NCBI GenBank assembly: GCA_018292915.2
Contig: JACVVK020000310.1
Span: 452,001 to 516,000 of the forward strand
Reading direction: 5' to 3'
From: Batillaria attramentaria
Lineage: Eukaryota; Mollusca; Gastropoda; Batillariidae
Length of the DNA stretch: 64,000 bases
Shown: piece by piece, positions 34,301 through 48,291 of the stretch
Layout of the letters: each line of letters opens with the position of its first letter
How positions within the stretch are numbered: the first letter of the stretch is position 1
Position numbers and translations under genes: made by a program
Notes under the pieces: generated by a model
What the model was told of the DNA's origin: nothing
The model's database searches: none
The model's input: only the letters and a program-made list of their open reading frames with translations

Positions 34301-35503
34301 ATGATTTTTTAGTTGATTGGTAAACATAACAATAACATTGCCTTAGTACCTCATTAATCATAAAGTCTTATAAAATTCATGTATACATATATATATATAC
34401 CAGTTCTTGTACACAAGCACATCATAAAAAAAAATCCCCACAATTTAAAAACAACAACAACAAACAAAAGACAAAACCCCTTCCATGCTTCCGTGGTCCA
34501 GATCTATACATGTACTTGATTTCTAACCAAAACAACCCACAACAACCCAGCTGAGTCCGACTAGCAGTATCAAGTAGTAGTAGTGCTGAATCTTGACTAA
34601 TCGACTCTAAATTTGTTTTCAATCAGTAGATGCCAAATCACCACCTTTCGGATCCCCTCTCATTTTGCGCTTATTATGAAATGGTTCCCGACTGATTCTA
34701 CATGTTTCTTCGTTTACGCTGAAAAGCTGTTTGCAAAGTACTAGAAGTCAAGTTTCAGTTGCGTCACTGACTGGTTACACATTACTAGACAAGCCTGGAA
34801 AGAGCGTTGGAAGTCAGGCGGTACAGCCGTCGATTGCGCCACTATCAAAAACGAGGAGAATACTTTGTTCTCGTGTGCTAGTTCTACTTCTGATGTGGTG
34901 TATCAGTACGTTTCCTACTTTTTAACCTGTCAGAGATAATTAGCGTAACAGAAGTTTGCCGACACGGAACGGTTTGCGACGTACTCCGCTTCACAGAAAA
35001 GAAGTTTATTATCTACTTTTGATTACACTAAACAAAGACAGCAATCTTACAGTCACATACCCTATCATTGTAGAAGATGCAGACATTTCTTGTAAACGTC
35101 ACCGATGCAAATATTCCTCAATTTTCACCAAAACATAAACTGCAGCTCGGAAGCGTTGCAAAACTGCCACCATTTTTATTTTGTCTCGGTCGGCCACAAC
35201 AGGAAAGGGGCGGGGCCTCTGCTGATAGACTCGAAACCAAGGTCAAATCAGCGAAAACGAATTTTAGCCTCTAGCCATTTTCAGGGCCACTCGCCATCCG
35301 CGAAAAGTAATTTGCCCCCAATATTATGGGGTATGAGCATATAACGGTACCAGTTGCTATGCTCTTGCCATCACAGTTTTCACTCGCCCAAGAACACATA
35401 GTTTGGAACTGTGGCTAAAGGTACGACCTCGACCTCTTAGCCACGTGACTGGGGTTACACTGAAACTTGCTGCTGCGCGTAGCAAAATCTGCCCCGTCTC
35501 ATA

Positions 35504-35531
35504 AAGTTGTTTCTCTATAGAGAAACAACTT
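35504..35531. repeat. 28-bp perfect palindrome at the A/B junction
   Basis: AAGTTGTTTCTCTA followed immediately by its reverse complement, ending six bases before unit B. Identical copies lie at the B/C and C/D junctions. Confidence 0.95.
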
Positions 35532-36485
35532 AAAAAACATCACGTCAATCAAACATGACGCTCTTACTTTACGTCAGTGCGCGTGCGTCTCTTCTTCGAT
35601 GTTTGTGAGGCGTGTGGCTTGTGGTGGAAATGTGCTTTGAGTACAACGTTTCGAGTCAACTGACGATAACGGCTGCAGGGAATTTTACTATTTTTTTTTT
35701 AATATATATTTTTATGGCACCCCAGACACATTATCTATATATAGTAGGAGCGATTTTGAGATCTAAAATGGGTTCACCAGCACTTTCATCAGGTACGTCT
35801 TACGCCAAAAGTATAAAAGCGACAACCTCCAAAATTCACTCAGTTGAGAGTCCGTATTCATGCTATCTATGTCCAAAACATAGATAAATATTACGTCAAA
35901 AGTATGAGAGCGACTACCTTCAAAATTCACTCTCTTTAGAGTCCGTATTCATGCTATCCATTTCCAAAAAAATGGAGTGGTTTAGGTCAATATTACGCCT
36001 TTAAACGCCAGAAAGCCACTTTTTTTTCTGAAAAGGGCGATAACTCGCAAATCATGTGTGCAATCGTACCTGGATCGCGCCTTCTATTCAACAATCTTGA
36101 TTCATTTAGAAACCCCAAATTTGAAATCGATCGGTTCAGTATTTTCGGAGATACAGGCATCTGAACTGGGTTCACATGCAATGTCAACTCAGGTTCGGTT
36201 TACATGCAAACTATAAGAGCGACCATTTTCTAGACTCTGTTCAGAGTCCGTATTCAAGCTATCTACTGCCAAAAAATGGAGTGATTTAAATAAATATTAC
36301 GCCTGTAAACGAAAGACAAAGACGAAAGAGGCAGCTCTATAAGGAAAGGGAGACAACAACTGCATTTCCTCCTGGACAACGTACAGTAAATTCCCAGAAC
36401 TCCCTGCGCGAACTTCCCCCACTCACTGTCAATCTGCTCCGGACGACCATGCGTATAGAGCCATGATTAGTTCGAGTGGTTTACC

Positions 36486-36769
36486 TTCTTCTTCTGCGTT
36501 CCCTGTTCTGGACTCCGCCTCAGATGATTAGGTTTGTGGTCTTTATATAAGCAGTGGTCTTCAAGAGGTCTGTTTTGCTGCCCCAGAGTTTCTCTGCCAG
36601 TGTGGCTCCGTTCGGCCAGTGTTGTGTCCTTGCTTCTTTGAAGAGGGGGCAGGACTGCAGAATGTGTTCCGGGGTTTGAGGGGCTGTTCCGCACGGACAG
36701 TCTGGTGAGTGTGACAGCCCAAGTGGTGGTGGGCACGCAGTCTGCAGTGTCCAGTTCGTAGTCTGAAGA
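36486..36769 (-). mobile_element. RNase H-type LINE 3' fragment, unit B
   Basis: Same insertion as at 16435 with the same AGTGGTTTACC duplications (36475-36485, 36770-36780). B and C share a small deletion/change (CCCAAGTGGTGGTGGG) that A lacks, which disrupts the encoded motif. Confidence 0.85.
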
Positions 36770-37387
36770 AGTGGTTTACCATAAAAGAAACCACGAGCTG
36801 TTTCATTTTTTGCCGTAGCTACCGAGCCTCCCAGCTGTTTTATACCACGAGAATTTATCCTCTTAATTACCTCTAGCAGCATACATTTTCCGCCACATTT
36901 TGTTTTGGGGTAGGGTGACTAGTGACTATGTACCCCCTTAAAATTCTACGCACTGATTTGTGAAACCACTAGATTCGACACTGTTTCACGTTTTGCCGTA
37001 GCTACCGCGATGGTTCAATTTTTGCCGTAACTACCCCGATGGTAAGAAATTAAAACATCTCGTATTTTCTTTCGTGGTAAAGCACTCGAGCTAATCGTGT
37101 AAGCTCTGTATATGATGCTGGACAATGTACACGACGTAAACCACACAAACATTATTATCAATGTCAGAATCAGCAGGCCCACGTCATACTTGCTCTAGGT
37201 AACGAGCACTAAAAGTGAACACAAGTTCATAACCAGGAAACATGTCCCCCACATCAAACTGACGTACAGCCAGTTCCTGACTGACAGTTCATGCTAGCCA
37301 ATCAAAGTGCGCGAACACCCCGACATGCTAACTCACACCTGTGTGTTCACTTGTCGGACTATGTGTGCGACAGAGAAATCAGAAGGT

Positions 37388-37834
37388 AAAACAAGATGGC
37401 CACCAGCCCAATATGTTGTTTCCATTCAATGACCTGCTGTAGTCACAGTCGTAGTCGTTGTGTCATGTATGCAGCCCGCGCGCACACGCCGGAACGCAAG
37501 CTCTCTGACATCAAGCATGCTGACATAAAGAAAGTACTGAAAACCCTTATCGTGCCTCTATGCACTTGCAAAAACCCAAACACATGAGGTCGTGTGAGCT
37601 CGCCTAGCTGGTTGACGCCACAACTTTTTGGCGTATGCGAGGTTCTACATGGGTGAATGAATTCTTGTAATAAAGTCGTTCCCCTTTGACAGAGTTACTT
37701 CCCGCAGACCTGACTGACAGACGATTGCTTACTGGTATCGGAGAAGAGACCCTCTCTCTCTCTCTCTCGCCTTAGACGCGCGCTTGCGCGCGCACGCACG
37801 CACCCCCCTCCCCCTACACACACACACATTATGC
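37388..37834 (+). repeat. Module Y, unit B
   Basis: Carries the same 63-codon frame as unit A, at 37396-37587. Confidence 0.8.
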
Positions 37835-38866
37835 AAAGACCTTGGAATCAGAAAGACGCGTCACTCCTGCCCTCGTAAGAGAGACATATAATTATAGCGG
37901 GACAACGCGAAGAGTTGTCTGCCCGCATTAGCGCGCATCCTAGATCTGGCCCCTATAGTGACAGCATGGCGGAAAGTAACTCGGGAACCAAGCCAATGAT
38001 ACGTCTTGGCTTGGAGTCCATGCCTCTACAGAACCGGTAGGAAACGGGAAATTTGTGGCGACTCAAAACGATGGCCTTTGTAAAACAAAAGAACAGCCTA
38101 GAATGGTCAAGAATAACGTAGCGTTTACGGCAAGCATATTCTGGCAGTAAAAGTGACTGTGAATAAATCGCAGCAAGGGCTTTTGTTCCATTCGAGAGGC
38201 TAGCCGACGATTTTCCTCGCCATATTTGATTGCGTATTGACAACGTGACACATCACGTGATGTCTAAGCGGTAAACAAAACTGAAGCAGACGACACAATC
38301 TACGTAGACAGACGTCATGCCAGAATCTAAGTCTGCTAGGCCTACGGTAGAAGACTCAAACTGCCAGATGTATCGTCCCCAGCCAAGATCTTACGCGCGG
38401 TACACTTTCTGCAGCCATGCTAGGAATCTAGAGGTAAAATCGTTGTTTGAACCGACACATGCAAAGAGAAAAAGAAATCCCACATATAGATCTAGTCAGG
38501 CAGTGAGATAGAGGTATCAGACTGTGAAATGTCGATAATGCTGAGTCACAATCACACATGCCATTACTTCTAAAAAAAATGTATGCTGTGTTTACGTGGA
38601 TGCACTGCGTGATAAGAGTTTTCTCTCCGTGTGTAGTAGGGCAGACGCGAAACCTGGCGTCGTAGCGGATCTCGCCTTTGGTCTGTTAGGGTGACTGTTG
38701 CTTGCAAAGAAATAAACCTAAATTTATCGACGATGTTAAAGATGACATTTTTCTGAGTTGAATTTCGAGAATCTTGTATTTATTGTTGCTGTTTGGGTGA
38801 GCCTGGAGACGGTGTTTTGTTTGTTTATTTGTTGCTTTTTATGTGTATCAGACAATACAGTTATCT

Positions 38867-38914
<48 letters not shown>

Positions 38915-39341
38915 CTGATCTAGACACTTATAAGAAATTAAAAAGTAAATAAAACGCTACAACACTTTGCTTACACAACAAACATAATGCATAGTACATG
39001 TAGTCATTTTCCCCATCTTTATTGTGAAAGATAGATGTCACAATTCGTACATGCACATTTTCCTACCATTGGTATGCTTCCACAATTCATTCAATTATAT
39101 TTTGTTCATGACAACAGCCCTGGAAGGTTAAAAAAAAATCAAACAGAAACCGCAGCAATAGAACTGCAATTCCTACTGCCTGCACAACAAAAATAACTGC
39201 CAGATCACAATATACCATGAATCATATGGCTGAACACACACATAGAGGTGGCAACAGAGAAATCAGGCATGCATGCTTAGTAATGCTATTTGAATTTGTC
39301 ATGTTGTTATACTGTTTCCTACAGGCTGTGTATTTGACAAT

Positions 39342-39455
39342 ATGGGATTAAGCTTGTCTTCCATATTCATCCTACTGGTATATTCTCCTACTGTGTATTC
39401 AACAGAGACACAAGAACCATGTCCCCAGCACATCATACAACTCTTATTATGCTGA
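39342..39455 (+). other. Candidate signal-peptide frame, unit B
   Basis: Same 37-residue frame and TGA stop as at 27826-27939 in unit A. Confidence 0.3.
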
Positions 39456-40457
39456 CAGGAGCAACAGGTCCTCTTCATTCAAACAGACATTTGTTTTCCT
39501 CAGTCTGTTGATCAAACACGTAAAACAAATACTTTCAATACTTTTTAAACATTTTCATCCAAAAAATGCCAGTGAACACCGCTCTCCAAACCACTAGCTG
39601 TGCAACAGTTGTGTGGAGTGTACTTTGGCGGTTCATTCAGAAACACTGCAACATTTTGTTGTAGGTACCTGAACAAAGGAACAATCCCACATGCAAACTA
39701 AGTACTCAAGTTATCCACTCTATCTGGTAATGACTTCGCTGAATTAATATTTGCACACATACTGCACATTTCAGTCAGGGCTGTTCTGGACAGTAACCCG
39801 AATAATCAGCATTGCACACTTCATGTATCTAGAGATCACACATCTACTTTTATGAAGTTTACTGTAGGCAATGTGCCTGATAAAAGAAGTAAAAGTTGTG
39901 AAATATGTGAAAGATGACAGCGTAGGACAATATACAGACCACCTGCACTGCAACACACTGCACTACAACATAACTTTCACATTTCCAAAAGCAAGGCTAG
40001 GATCCCTAATTTGTCTGAACATTATAAGTTAAACCAAAGAAGCACACTTCACCGATGTGTTTTTCCTTACGTGCTTCCACAAGCTTGAGGTTAAATACTT
40101 TCATGTTGGTGTACATGTAGGTGTGAAACTCTCCCATGTTGGCCTACAAATAGTGTATTTAGGACTTCCTAAAGGGCTTATCTCCTTGCCTCAAAATTTC
40201 AAAGTCTCTTTGAAAAAGCCTCTTCAATGCATTTCCTGAGGCTGGTTGTTTCTTGTCTTCCCCTGGGTGCTTCGATGGGTGAATGGTCCAAAGGGCGTTC
40301 ACATGCTGTTCTAGATGTGATAGCAGCAGGCAGTCATACGGTTCCACATGAACCTGAGCACAGTAATTATAAATTGATCACAGCAAAGTTGGGAGTGGGG
40401 GTGATTGGTGGGGGTGGTGGGGTGGGGAATGGCAGTGCTCTTCCCTAAAACCCAGCC

Positions 40458-40497
<40 letters not shown>

Positions 40498-41390
40498 GGG
40501 GGGGGGGGGGTTATACATACATGTATCATACACATGTACTATGGTATACAAGAGGTCACACCAATGTCAAACAGGCAGTATTTATGGAGACTGTTTAAAG
40601 TGTTATTTATCAGTCAATGTTTACCTCTGCATTTCTTCTTGTTTGTCTGATGTGTGGCAGTTTTTAAATGACTCTACTGAGAAAACATACAAGCATCCTG
40701 ACAGATCAGTTGTTAGATCAGTTTTAGGAGAAAACATTCACATATAAACAAAGCCAACACTAACAGAAAATAACAAAGAGCACAACAGACTCTTCCACAC
40801 ATGACACCATATCATTGTCACTGTCACCACACTTTCCCATCATCTTGCTCAGCAGCAGCTCTTTCTTACACTGTCAATGTCACTGTCAGCAATAGTTTCA
40901 CATTCTGGAGGTGACTGATAACCTAAAGTTGGTAAAAGACAGAAAGTTTTGGTCAATACATTAATTGGGATTTTAAGTTACCATTAAAGCCAAACATGAA
41001 CAGGACAATTGTTCAGTGACTCCACACTCCTAATACTATAATTCCTCAAGAATAACTTAACAAAATCAAAACAAAGGTGTGTTGCTGTTTATTGTAGAAC
41101 TAGAAGATGCAGACTGGTGTGCTTTGTTTTCATTAGGCTACAGTTGTGGTTGAGGCTACATTTGTAGACTTTTGAATAAGTATATCATAACAACAAACAT
41201 GAATGTAGTCAAGAACAAGCTAGCACACAGAAACATTAGATTCAAACTGGAGAGAGAGAGAGAGAGGAGGCTGGCTAGATGAGCTACATGTAATATTGGA
41301 GCTAATATGTAATTCATCGGATCGGTTCCTGTTTATTTGCCATCTAATACATGCATCTGACTTTAACCGCCAGATCAGCATCATTCTCCG

Positions 41391-41937
41391 TTATAATAAT
41401 AATAATAACTTATTTATACTACTATAATCTACTTGTAAGGCAGTTCTAAGCGCTAAGAGTACAGGTAAAGGTACAGATCAAGGTGAAGGTTCAGGGCCAG
41501 GGCAACTGCATGTATGGTACTTAATAAGGAGATGGAGAAAGGCGGAGGCAGGTTAGACTGTGCCTTGAGATGAGAACAGGTAGGTTTTTAGATTTGTTTT
41601 GAAGGTTTCGAGGGAGGTTGACTGGCGGAGCGAAAGAGGCAGAGAATTCCAGGCTTTTGGACCAGCGTAGGAGAAGGCTCGAGAGCCAACAGAAGAAAGT
41701 TTAGTACGTGGGATTCTGAAAATCAGGGTATCGGATGAAGACCGGAGGGAACGTGACGGAGTGAGAGTTCCAGCAAATCAGACACGTAGGATGGGGCGGA
41801 GTTATGGATGCACTTGTAGCAGTGGGTGCAGATCTTGTATTTAATTCTTTGAGAGAGTGGAAGCCAATGCAGAGAGCAGAGTGCACGAGAGATGTGGTCG
41901 GACTTTTTCAAGCGAAGGACAAGGCGAGCACCAATGT
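41391..41937 (-). mobile_element. CR1/L2-type LINE 3' fragment, unit B
   Basis: Copy of the 29872 fragment with a 2-bp deletion (GAGTGAGAG versus GAGTGTAGAG) that frameshifts the C terminus. Confidence 0.85.
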
Positions 41938-42283
41938 TCTTGTTACAAGGCTTCACAAAACAGTTAATTAGTATTGCGTGACATTCTCTGGGACGGGATG
42001 TCTCCTTTATGTGGACCCTCCAATAGATGTGTATATGATTACGTTTTTTCACGAGCGACTGATCAATACATGCCGTGCCATGCTCATGATTCTGCTTGTT
42101 TTCCTGACACAGCTGTTGTAACACGATGAAAGGAATGAGAGAGATACAAAACAGTATGATGCAAATAATAAACACTGATTTGGTGAAGCGAATATATAGG
42201 CATGAGTGGTTTGATGTGTCTGCCTGCTGCAATATCAATAATATAATGTAATGTAATACAGCACTGTGTGATGTCAGCAAGAG

Positions 42284-42813
42284 GGTAGGTAGGCAGATGT
42301 TTGGGAGTTTAAAGTCTCAATACGTACGACAGGCATACAACAGCGTGTGGAAAACTTGTCATCAAAATAATGAGCTGAATCTGCGCGTCAGAACCAGTCA
42401 CTTGGGTCACAGTATAGCATCTGAGGCCACTGTGGTGACCCTGGCCATCGTATAAGTTGCTCTACCAATACCGAGCAGGCGACATAATTTGGTTGCGGAC
42501 TGAGGACAGCTAGGCGGCACTGATTGGTTGCTATTTTAATCAGCTTTTTTCGAGTCCCAGTCTGTTCAAAAGTGGACCGTAGTCTCAAAGAAGGTCGTAT
42601 TTCTCCACCGTTGGAAGCCACTAAATGACGAAAACGGCCAGATCAATGCCTTCTATCTGGCAAACAACCTTAGAGCTTTGAAAGTGGCAGTGTTCCATCT
42701 CAGCGGCGTTACCAGCACAACGGCTTTGACGCCCTTTTCCACCACGTATGGATGACATCAAAGACAGGGCAAGGAGGAAATGACCAGCACAAATATTTGG
42801 CCCCAGCCGGGAT
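42284..42813 (-). mobile_element. Composite SINE, unit B
   Basis: Counterpart of 30768-31296 with the same flanking TGATGTCAGCAAGAG (42269-42283, 42814-42828). Confidence 0.75.
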
Positions 42814-43820
42814 TGATGTCAGCAAGAGATACATTAATGAAGTACCATGAAAGAATATAGAACATTTTTCGGGCGAGGAACAGCTTTATGGGATGGGATG
42901 AGGCAGATTTCGCTGGGCGCAGAGGCAAGTTACAGTGATACAAAACATTACTGTGACGTTTCTCCAGACAATACATACTTTCACGCATACAGTAACATAA
43001 CGGAATCTGCGTCATAGACACCTTACGTGCACACTATGCTTCTGCGTTCTTTTTGGTGGAAGTTGTGCGCGTGTGTGTGGATGTATCACTGGATGTGTGT
43101 GTGTGTGGACGGGTGTAATGATGTGTCTTATGCTCGCCCGCATGAATTGCCCTACGGGGATAAATAAAGTATTTTGACTTGACATGACTTGACTTGATGA
43201 TGGCTATCTAGCTGGAGGACTTTTTACTTTAAGATGAAATGGACAATCATCTTCTACAGAGGTAGTTTTCACGATTTTTCACTTGCCGCTTTTTTAGAAG
43301 AGTTATTGCCCAATTAAGAAATCAGTCAGGACACTTGTCCGACGAAAAAAAAAAATGTTCAAATGCCTTCATTTTGGGGCGGTCGGTGATCTAGTGGTTA
43401 AGAAGTGCACAAGTTCCTGTCCATTTGTCATGTATCTCTCTCTGGCATTGGACCTTCCTACCTTTCTGAACTCCTTCATTGTTAAGCCGGCTCTTAACTG
43501 GGCACTGCGGAGCGCCACAGTGCTGTCCACAGTTGTGACACAGTTATGATTTTGGGGGTTTCCGCCGCTGTGACGTCATCACAGCAACCTGGATTTCAAA
43601 TAGCCACAACGGTGACTGCGGTTTCTACAACAGATTCTGATTCAGATTGGCTGTACTACGTCACTCGGCGTGCAAACCGTGCATGGCGGACTCGGACAGT
43701 GCATCTTTAATCGGTTTGTCACCGAGCACTGCTGTATTCAGTTTTGTAGTTAATATATAAGAGACACGCCGAGCGCAACGACTGTGATGTGCACATGTGT
43801 GTTTCGCGCGCAGCGCCCAG

Positions 43821-44308
43821 TTAAGAGCAGGCTTTACACTGCATCCAGGCTGGTACGTAGCTTCTCTGACACTAAAGTTCTGCGCACCCTCTCAGTAAGA
43901 ACTAAAACATATGTTCAGAGATCCTTTTTCTTTCAGACTGCAGCTCTTTGGAATCAACTTCCTAAACCACTAAGACACACAGAATCCAGTGCCAGTTTCA
44001 AACGCTGTCTTAAAACCCACCTATTTAAAACTGATAACTGATCTTGATTTTACTCTGCCCTTCCACACCATGTCAGCCTGCATGTTGAGAGGTATTGTTT
44101 AAATGTTCCTTGTGAGTCTGTGTGTATGGAAGCTGTTTATAGTGGGGTATATGTATTTTGTTGCCGTTCCTTAGTGTGTAACAGTCACTCATGTTTGTGT
44201 ATATATTCATTTATTGTTGTGTTTTATGTCATCACTGTACTGTCAGTGATACCTGTTTTAGTTTTGTTTTGATGTACGGCGCTTAGAGCCTGTGTCATTT
44301 ACTGGCAG
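43821..44308 (+). mobile_element. CR1/L2-type LINE C-terminal fragment, unit B
   Basis: Counterpart of 32304-32789. B and C share TASRLV where A has TPSRLV. Confidence 0.8.
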
Positions 44309-44528
44309 TCGTGCAGTACCACGTGAACCTGAGCACAGAAAGAATAAATTGATCGTAGCAACGTTGGCAGTGGGGGGTGGTTGGTGAGGGTGGTGGGGTG
44401 TGTGTGTGTGTGTGTGTGGGGGGGGGGGGGGGTGGCAGTGCTTCTCGCTAAAAACCAGCAACAGGGGGTGGGGAGTTGTTTTTACATGTATCATATACAT
44501 GTAATCTGGTACACAAGAGGTCACACCA

Positions 44529-44897
44529 ATGTCAAACAGGCAGTATTTATGGAGACTGTTCAGAGTGTGTTTTTTATCAGTCAAAGTTCCCCTCTGCATT
44601 TCTTCTTGTTTGTCTGATGTGTGGCAGTTTTTAGATAACTCTACTGAGAAAACATGCAAGCATCCTGACAGATCAGATGTTAGATCAGTTTTTGGAGAAA
44701 ACATTCACATGTATACAAAGCCAACACTAACAGAAAATAACAAAGAGCACCAGAACACACCAGACTCAAATGTGACCAAACCTTCCTTGAGACATCAGTG
44801 TCACTGTCACCACACTTTCCCATCATCTTGCTCAGCAGCAGCTCTTTCTTACACTGTCAATGTCATTGTCAGCTACTGTTTCACATTCAGGAGGTGA
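44529..44897 (+). other. Beta open frame, unit B
   Basis: Same 122-codon frame as at 33007, with SVFGEN instead of SVLGEN. Confidence 0.25.
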
Positions 44898-47026
44898 CTG
44901 ATAACCTAAAGTTGGTAAAGGACAGAAAGTTTTTGGTCAACACATTAATTGGGATTCTAAGCTACCATTAAAACCAAACATGAACAGGACAATTGTTCAG
45001 TGACTCCACAATCCTAATACTATAATTCCTCAAGAATAACTTCACAAAATCAAAACAAAGGTGTGTTGCTGTTTCTTGTAGAACTAGAAGATGCAGATTG
45101 GTGAGCTTTGTTTTCATTAGACTACAGTTGAGATTGAGGCTACATTTGCTGAGACATTCATATTCACAGAAATTTACAGTATTTCATAGGTAACCGAAAC
45201 TCATGGACAAAAGGAGGCTTTGTGACTTAACAGGGTATTATAAAGCAGCCTACATAAGTCATTTTCCTGATTATAATTGGGTATATGAAGTAAAGCACTT
45301 ACCTCTACTTGTGTGTTGGGGCATGGTCCTCATCCTGTAACAGAATGACATCACAATAAACACTACATCTTTGCATACATCAAATACAGATCAATACCAC
45401 TTCAATTCAGGAGAGGAAAAAAATTCTAGTGGATGAATCTCCTGAAAGTTACACTACACATTCCCCTACACATTTTCAGCTTGTCTGTCTGATGCATGGC
45501 AGTTGTTCTAGATAACTAATGGACAGCTCCCATTCTGCAGAGAAACAACCAAGTTCAAAGACCACTAACTAACTGACTTACAAGTGCTCAAGCAATAGTA
45601 AATAATGTGTGTAAATGTACACAAAGATAACAGTTACTTTAACAGAAAAAAGCACCGCACCACCTGTACCACACACCATACTTTCCATGAGAAATCAGTG
45701 TCAGTGAATCCACTTATTCCCATCATCTTCATCCTTGGTCAACAGTTCTCCCCAGTTGTGATGTCATGGTCAGTTTGGGTGCCACTTACTGTGGGTGACT
45801 GAGAGCCTAAAGCTGGTAAAAGAATGATTTTTTAGTTGATTGGTAAACATAACAATAACATTGCCTTAGTACCTCATTAATCATAAAGTCTTATAAAATT
45901 CATGTATACATATATATATATACCAGTTCTTGTACACAAGCACATCATAAAAAAAAATCCCCACAATTTAAAAACAACAACAACAAACAAAAGACAAAAC
46001 CCCTTCCATGCTTCCGTGGTCCAGATCTATACATGTACTTGATTTCTAACCAAAACAACCCACAACAACCCAGCTGAGTCCGACTAGCAGTATCAAGTAG
46101 TAGTAGTGCTGAATCTTGACTAATCGACTCTAAATTTGTTTTCAATCAGTAGATGCCAAATCACCACCTTTCGGATCCCCTCTCATTTTGCGCTTATTAT
46201 GAAATGGTTCCCGACTGATTCTACATGTTTCTTCGTTTACGCTGAAAAGCTGTTTGCAAAGTACTAGAAGTCAAGTTTCAGTTGCGTCACTGACTGGTTA
46301 CACATTACTAGACAAGCCTGGAAAGAGCGTTGGAAGTCAGGCGGTACAGCCGTCGATTGCGCCACTATCAAAAACGAGGAGAATACTTTGTTCTCGTGTG
46401 CTAGTTCTACTTCTGATGTGGTGTATCAGTACGTTTCCTACTTTTTAACCTGTCAGAGATAATTAGCGTAACAGAAGTTTGCCGACACGGAACGGTTTGC
46501 GACGTACTCCGCTTCACAGAAAAGAAGTTTATTATCTACTTTTGATTACACTAAACAAAGACAGCAATCTTACAGTCACATACCCTATCATTGTAGAAGA
46601 TGCAGACATTTCTTGTAAACGTCACCGATGCAAATATTCCTCAATTTTCACCAAAACATAAACTGCAGCTCGGAAGCGTTGCAAAACTGCCACCATTTTT
46701 ATTTTGTCTCGGTCGGCCACAACAGGAAAGGGGCGGGGCCTCTGCTGATAGACTCGAAACCAAGGTCAAATCAGCGAAAACGAATTTTAGCCTCTAGCCA
46801 TTTTCAGGGCCACTCGCCATCCGCGAAAAGTAATTTGCCCCCAATATTATGGGGTATGAGCATATAACGGTACCAGTTGCTATGCTCTTGCCATCACAGT
46901 TTTCACTCGCCCAAGAACACATAGTTTGGAACTGTGGCTAAAGGTACGACCTCGACCTCTTAGCCACGTGACTGGGGTTACACTGAAACTTGCTGCTGCG
47001 CGTAGCAAAATCTGCCCCGTCTCATA

Positions 47027-47054
47027 AAGTTGTTTCTCTATAGAGAAACAACTT
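47027..47054. repeat. 28-bp perfect palindrome at the B/C junction
   Basis: Identical to 35504-35531 and at the same distance from the junction. Confidence 0.95.
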
Positions 47055-48007
47055 AAAAAACATCACGTCAATCAAACATGACGCTCTTACTTTACGTCAG
47101 TGCGCGTGCGTCTCTTCTTCGATGTTTGTGAGGCGTGTGGCTTGTGGTGGAAATGTGCTTTGAGTACAACGTTTCGAGTCAACTGACGATAACGGCTGCA
47201 GGGAATTTTACTATTTTTTTTTAATATATATTTTTATGGCACCCCAGACACATTATCTATATATAGTAGGAGCGATTTTGAGATCTAAAATGGGTTCACC
47301 AGCACTTTCATCAGGTACGTCTTACGCCAAAAGTATAAAAGCGACAACCTCCAAAATTCACTCAGTTGAGAGTCCGTATTCATGCTATCTATGTCCAAAA
47401 CATAGATAAATATTACGTCAAAAGTATGAGAGCGACTACCTTCAAAATTCACTCTCTTTAGAGTCCGTATTCATGCTATCCATTTCCAAAAAAATGGAGT
47501 GGTTTAGGTCAATATTACGCCTTTAAACGCCAGAAAGCCACTTTTTTTTCTGAAAAGGGCGATAACTCGCAAATCATGTGTGCAATCGTACCTGGATCGC
47601 GCCTTCTATTCAACAATCTTGATTCATTTAGAAACCCCAAATTTGAAATCGATCGGTTCAGTATTTTCGGAGATACAGGCATCTGAACTGGGTTCACATG
47701 CAATGTCAACTCAGGTTCGGTTTACATGCAAACTATAAGAGCGACCATTTTCTAGACTCTGTTCAGAGTCCGTATTCAAGCTATCTACTGCCAAAAAATG
47801 GAGTGATTTAAATAAATATTACGCCTGTAAACGAAAGACAAAGACGAAAGAGGCAGCTCTATAAGGAAAGGGAGACAACAACTGCATTTCCTCCTGGACA
47901 ACGTACAGTAAATTCCCAGAACTCCCTGCGTGAACTTCCCCCACTCACTGTCAATCTGCTCCGGACGACCATGCGTATAGAGCCATCATTAGTTCGAGTG
48001 GTTTACC

Positions 48008-48291
48008 TTCTTCTTCTGCGTTCCCTGTTCTGGACTCCGCCTCAGATGATTAGGTTTGTGGTCTTTATATAAGCAGTGGTCTTCAAGAGGTCTGTTTTGC
48101 TGCCCCAGAGTTTCTCTGCCAGTGTGGCTCCGTTCGGCCAGTGTTGTGTCCTTGCTTCTTTGAAGAGGGGGCAGGACTGCAGAATGTGTTCCGGGGTTTG
48201 AGGGGCTGTTCCGCACGGACAGTCTGGTGAGTGTGACAGCCCAAGTGGTGGTGGGCACGCAGTCTGCAGTGTCCAGTTCGTAGTCTGAAGA
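48008..48291 (-). mobile_element. RNase H-type LINE 3' fragment, unit C
   Basis: Same insertion as in A and B (target duplications 47997-48007 and 48292-48302). Confidence 0.85.

Larger units (their letters stand above)
27717..35537. repeat. Tandem unit A, second part
   Basis: Continues unit A to the A/B junction. It contains the signal-peptide-like frame, three related internal segments (alpha 28805-29655, beta 32790-33640, gamma 33950-34300), LINE and SINE fragments and, at its end, a 28-bp palindrome. Confidence 0.95.
35538..47060. repeat. Tandem unit B
   Basis: 11523 bp from CATCACGTCAATC to the next occurrence. Gene-like content and fragment order match unit A without the LTR element. 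It shares variants with C at its start and with A in its middle. Confidence 0.95.
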
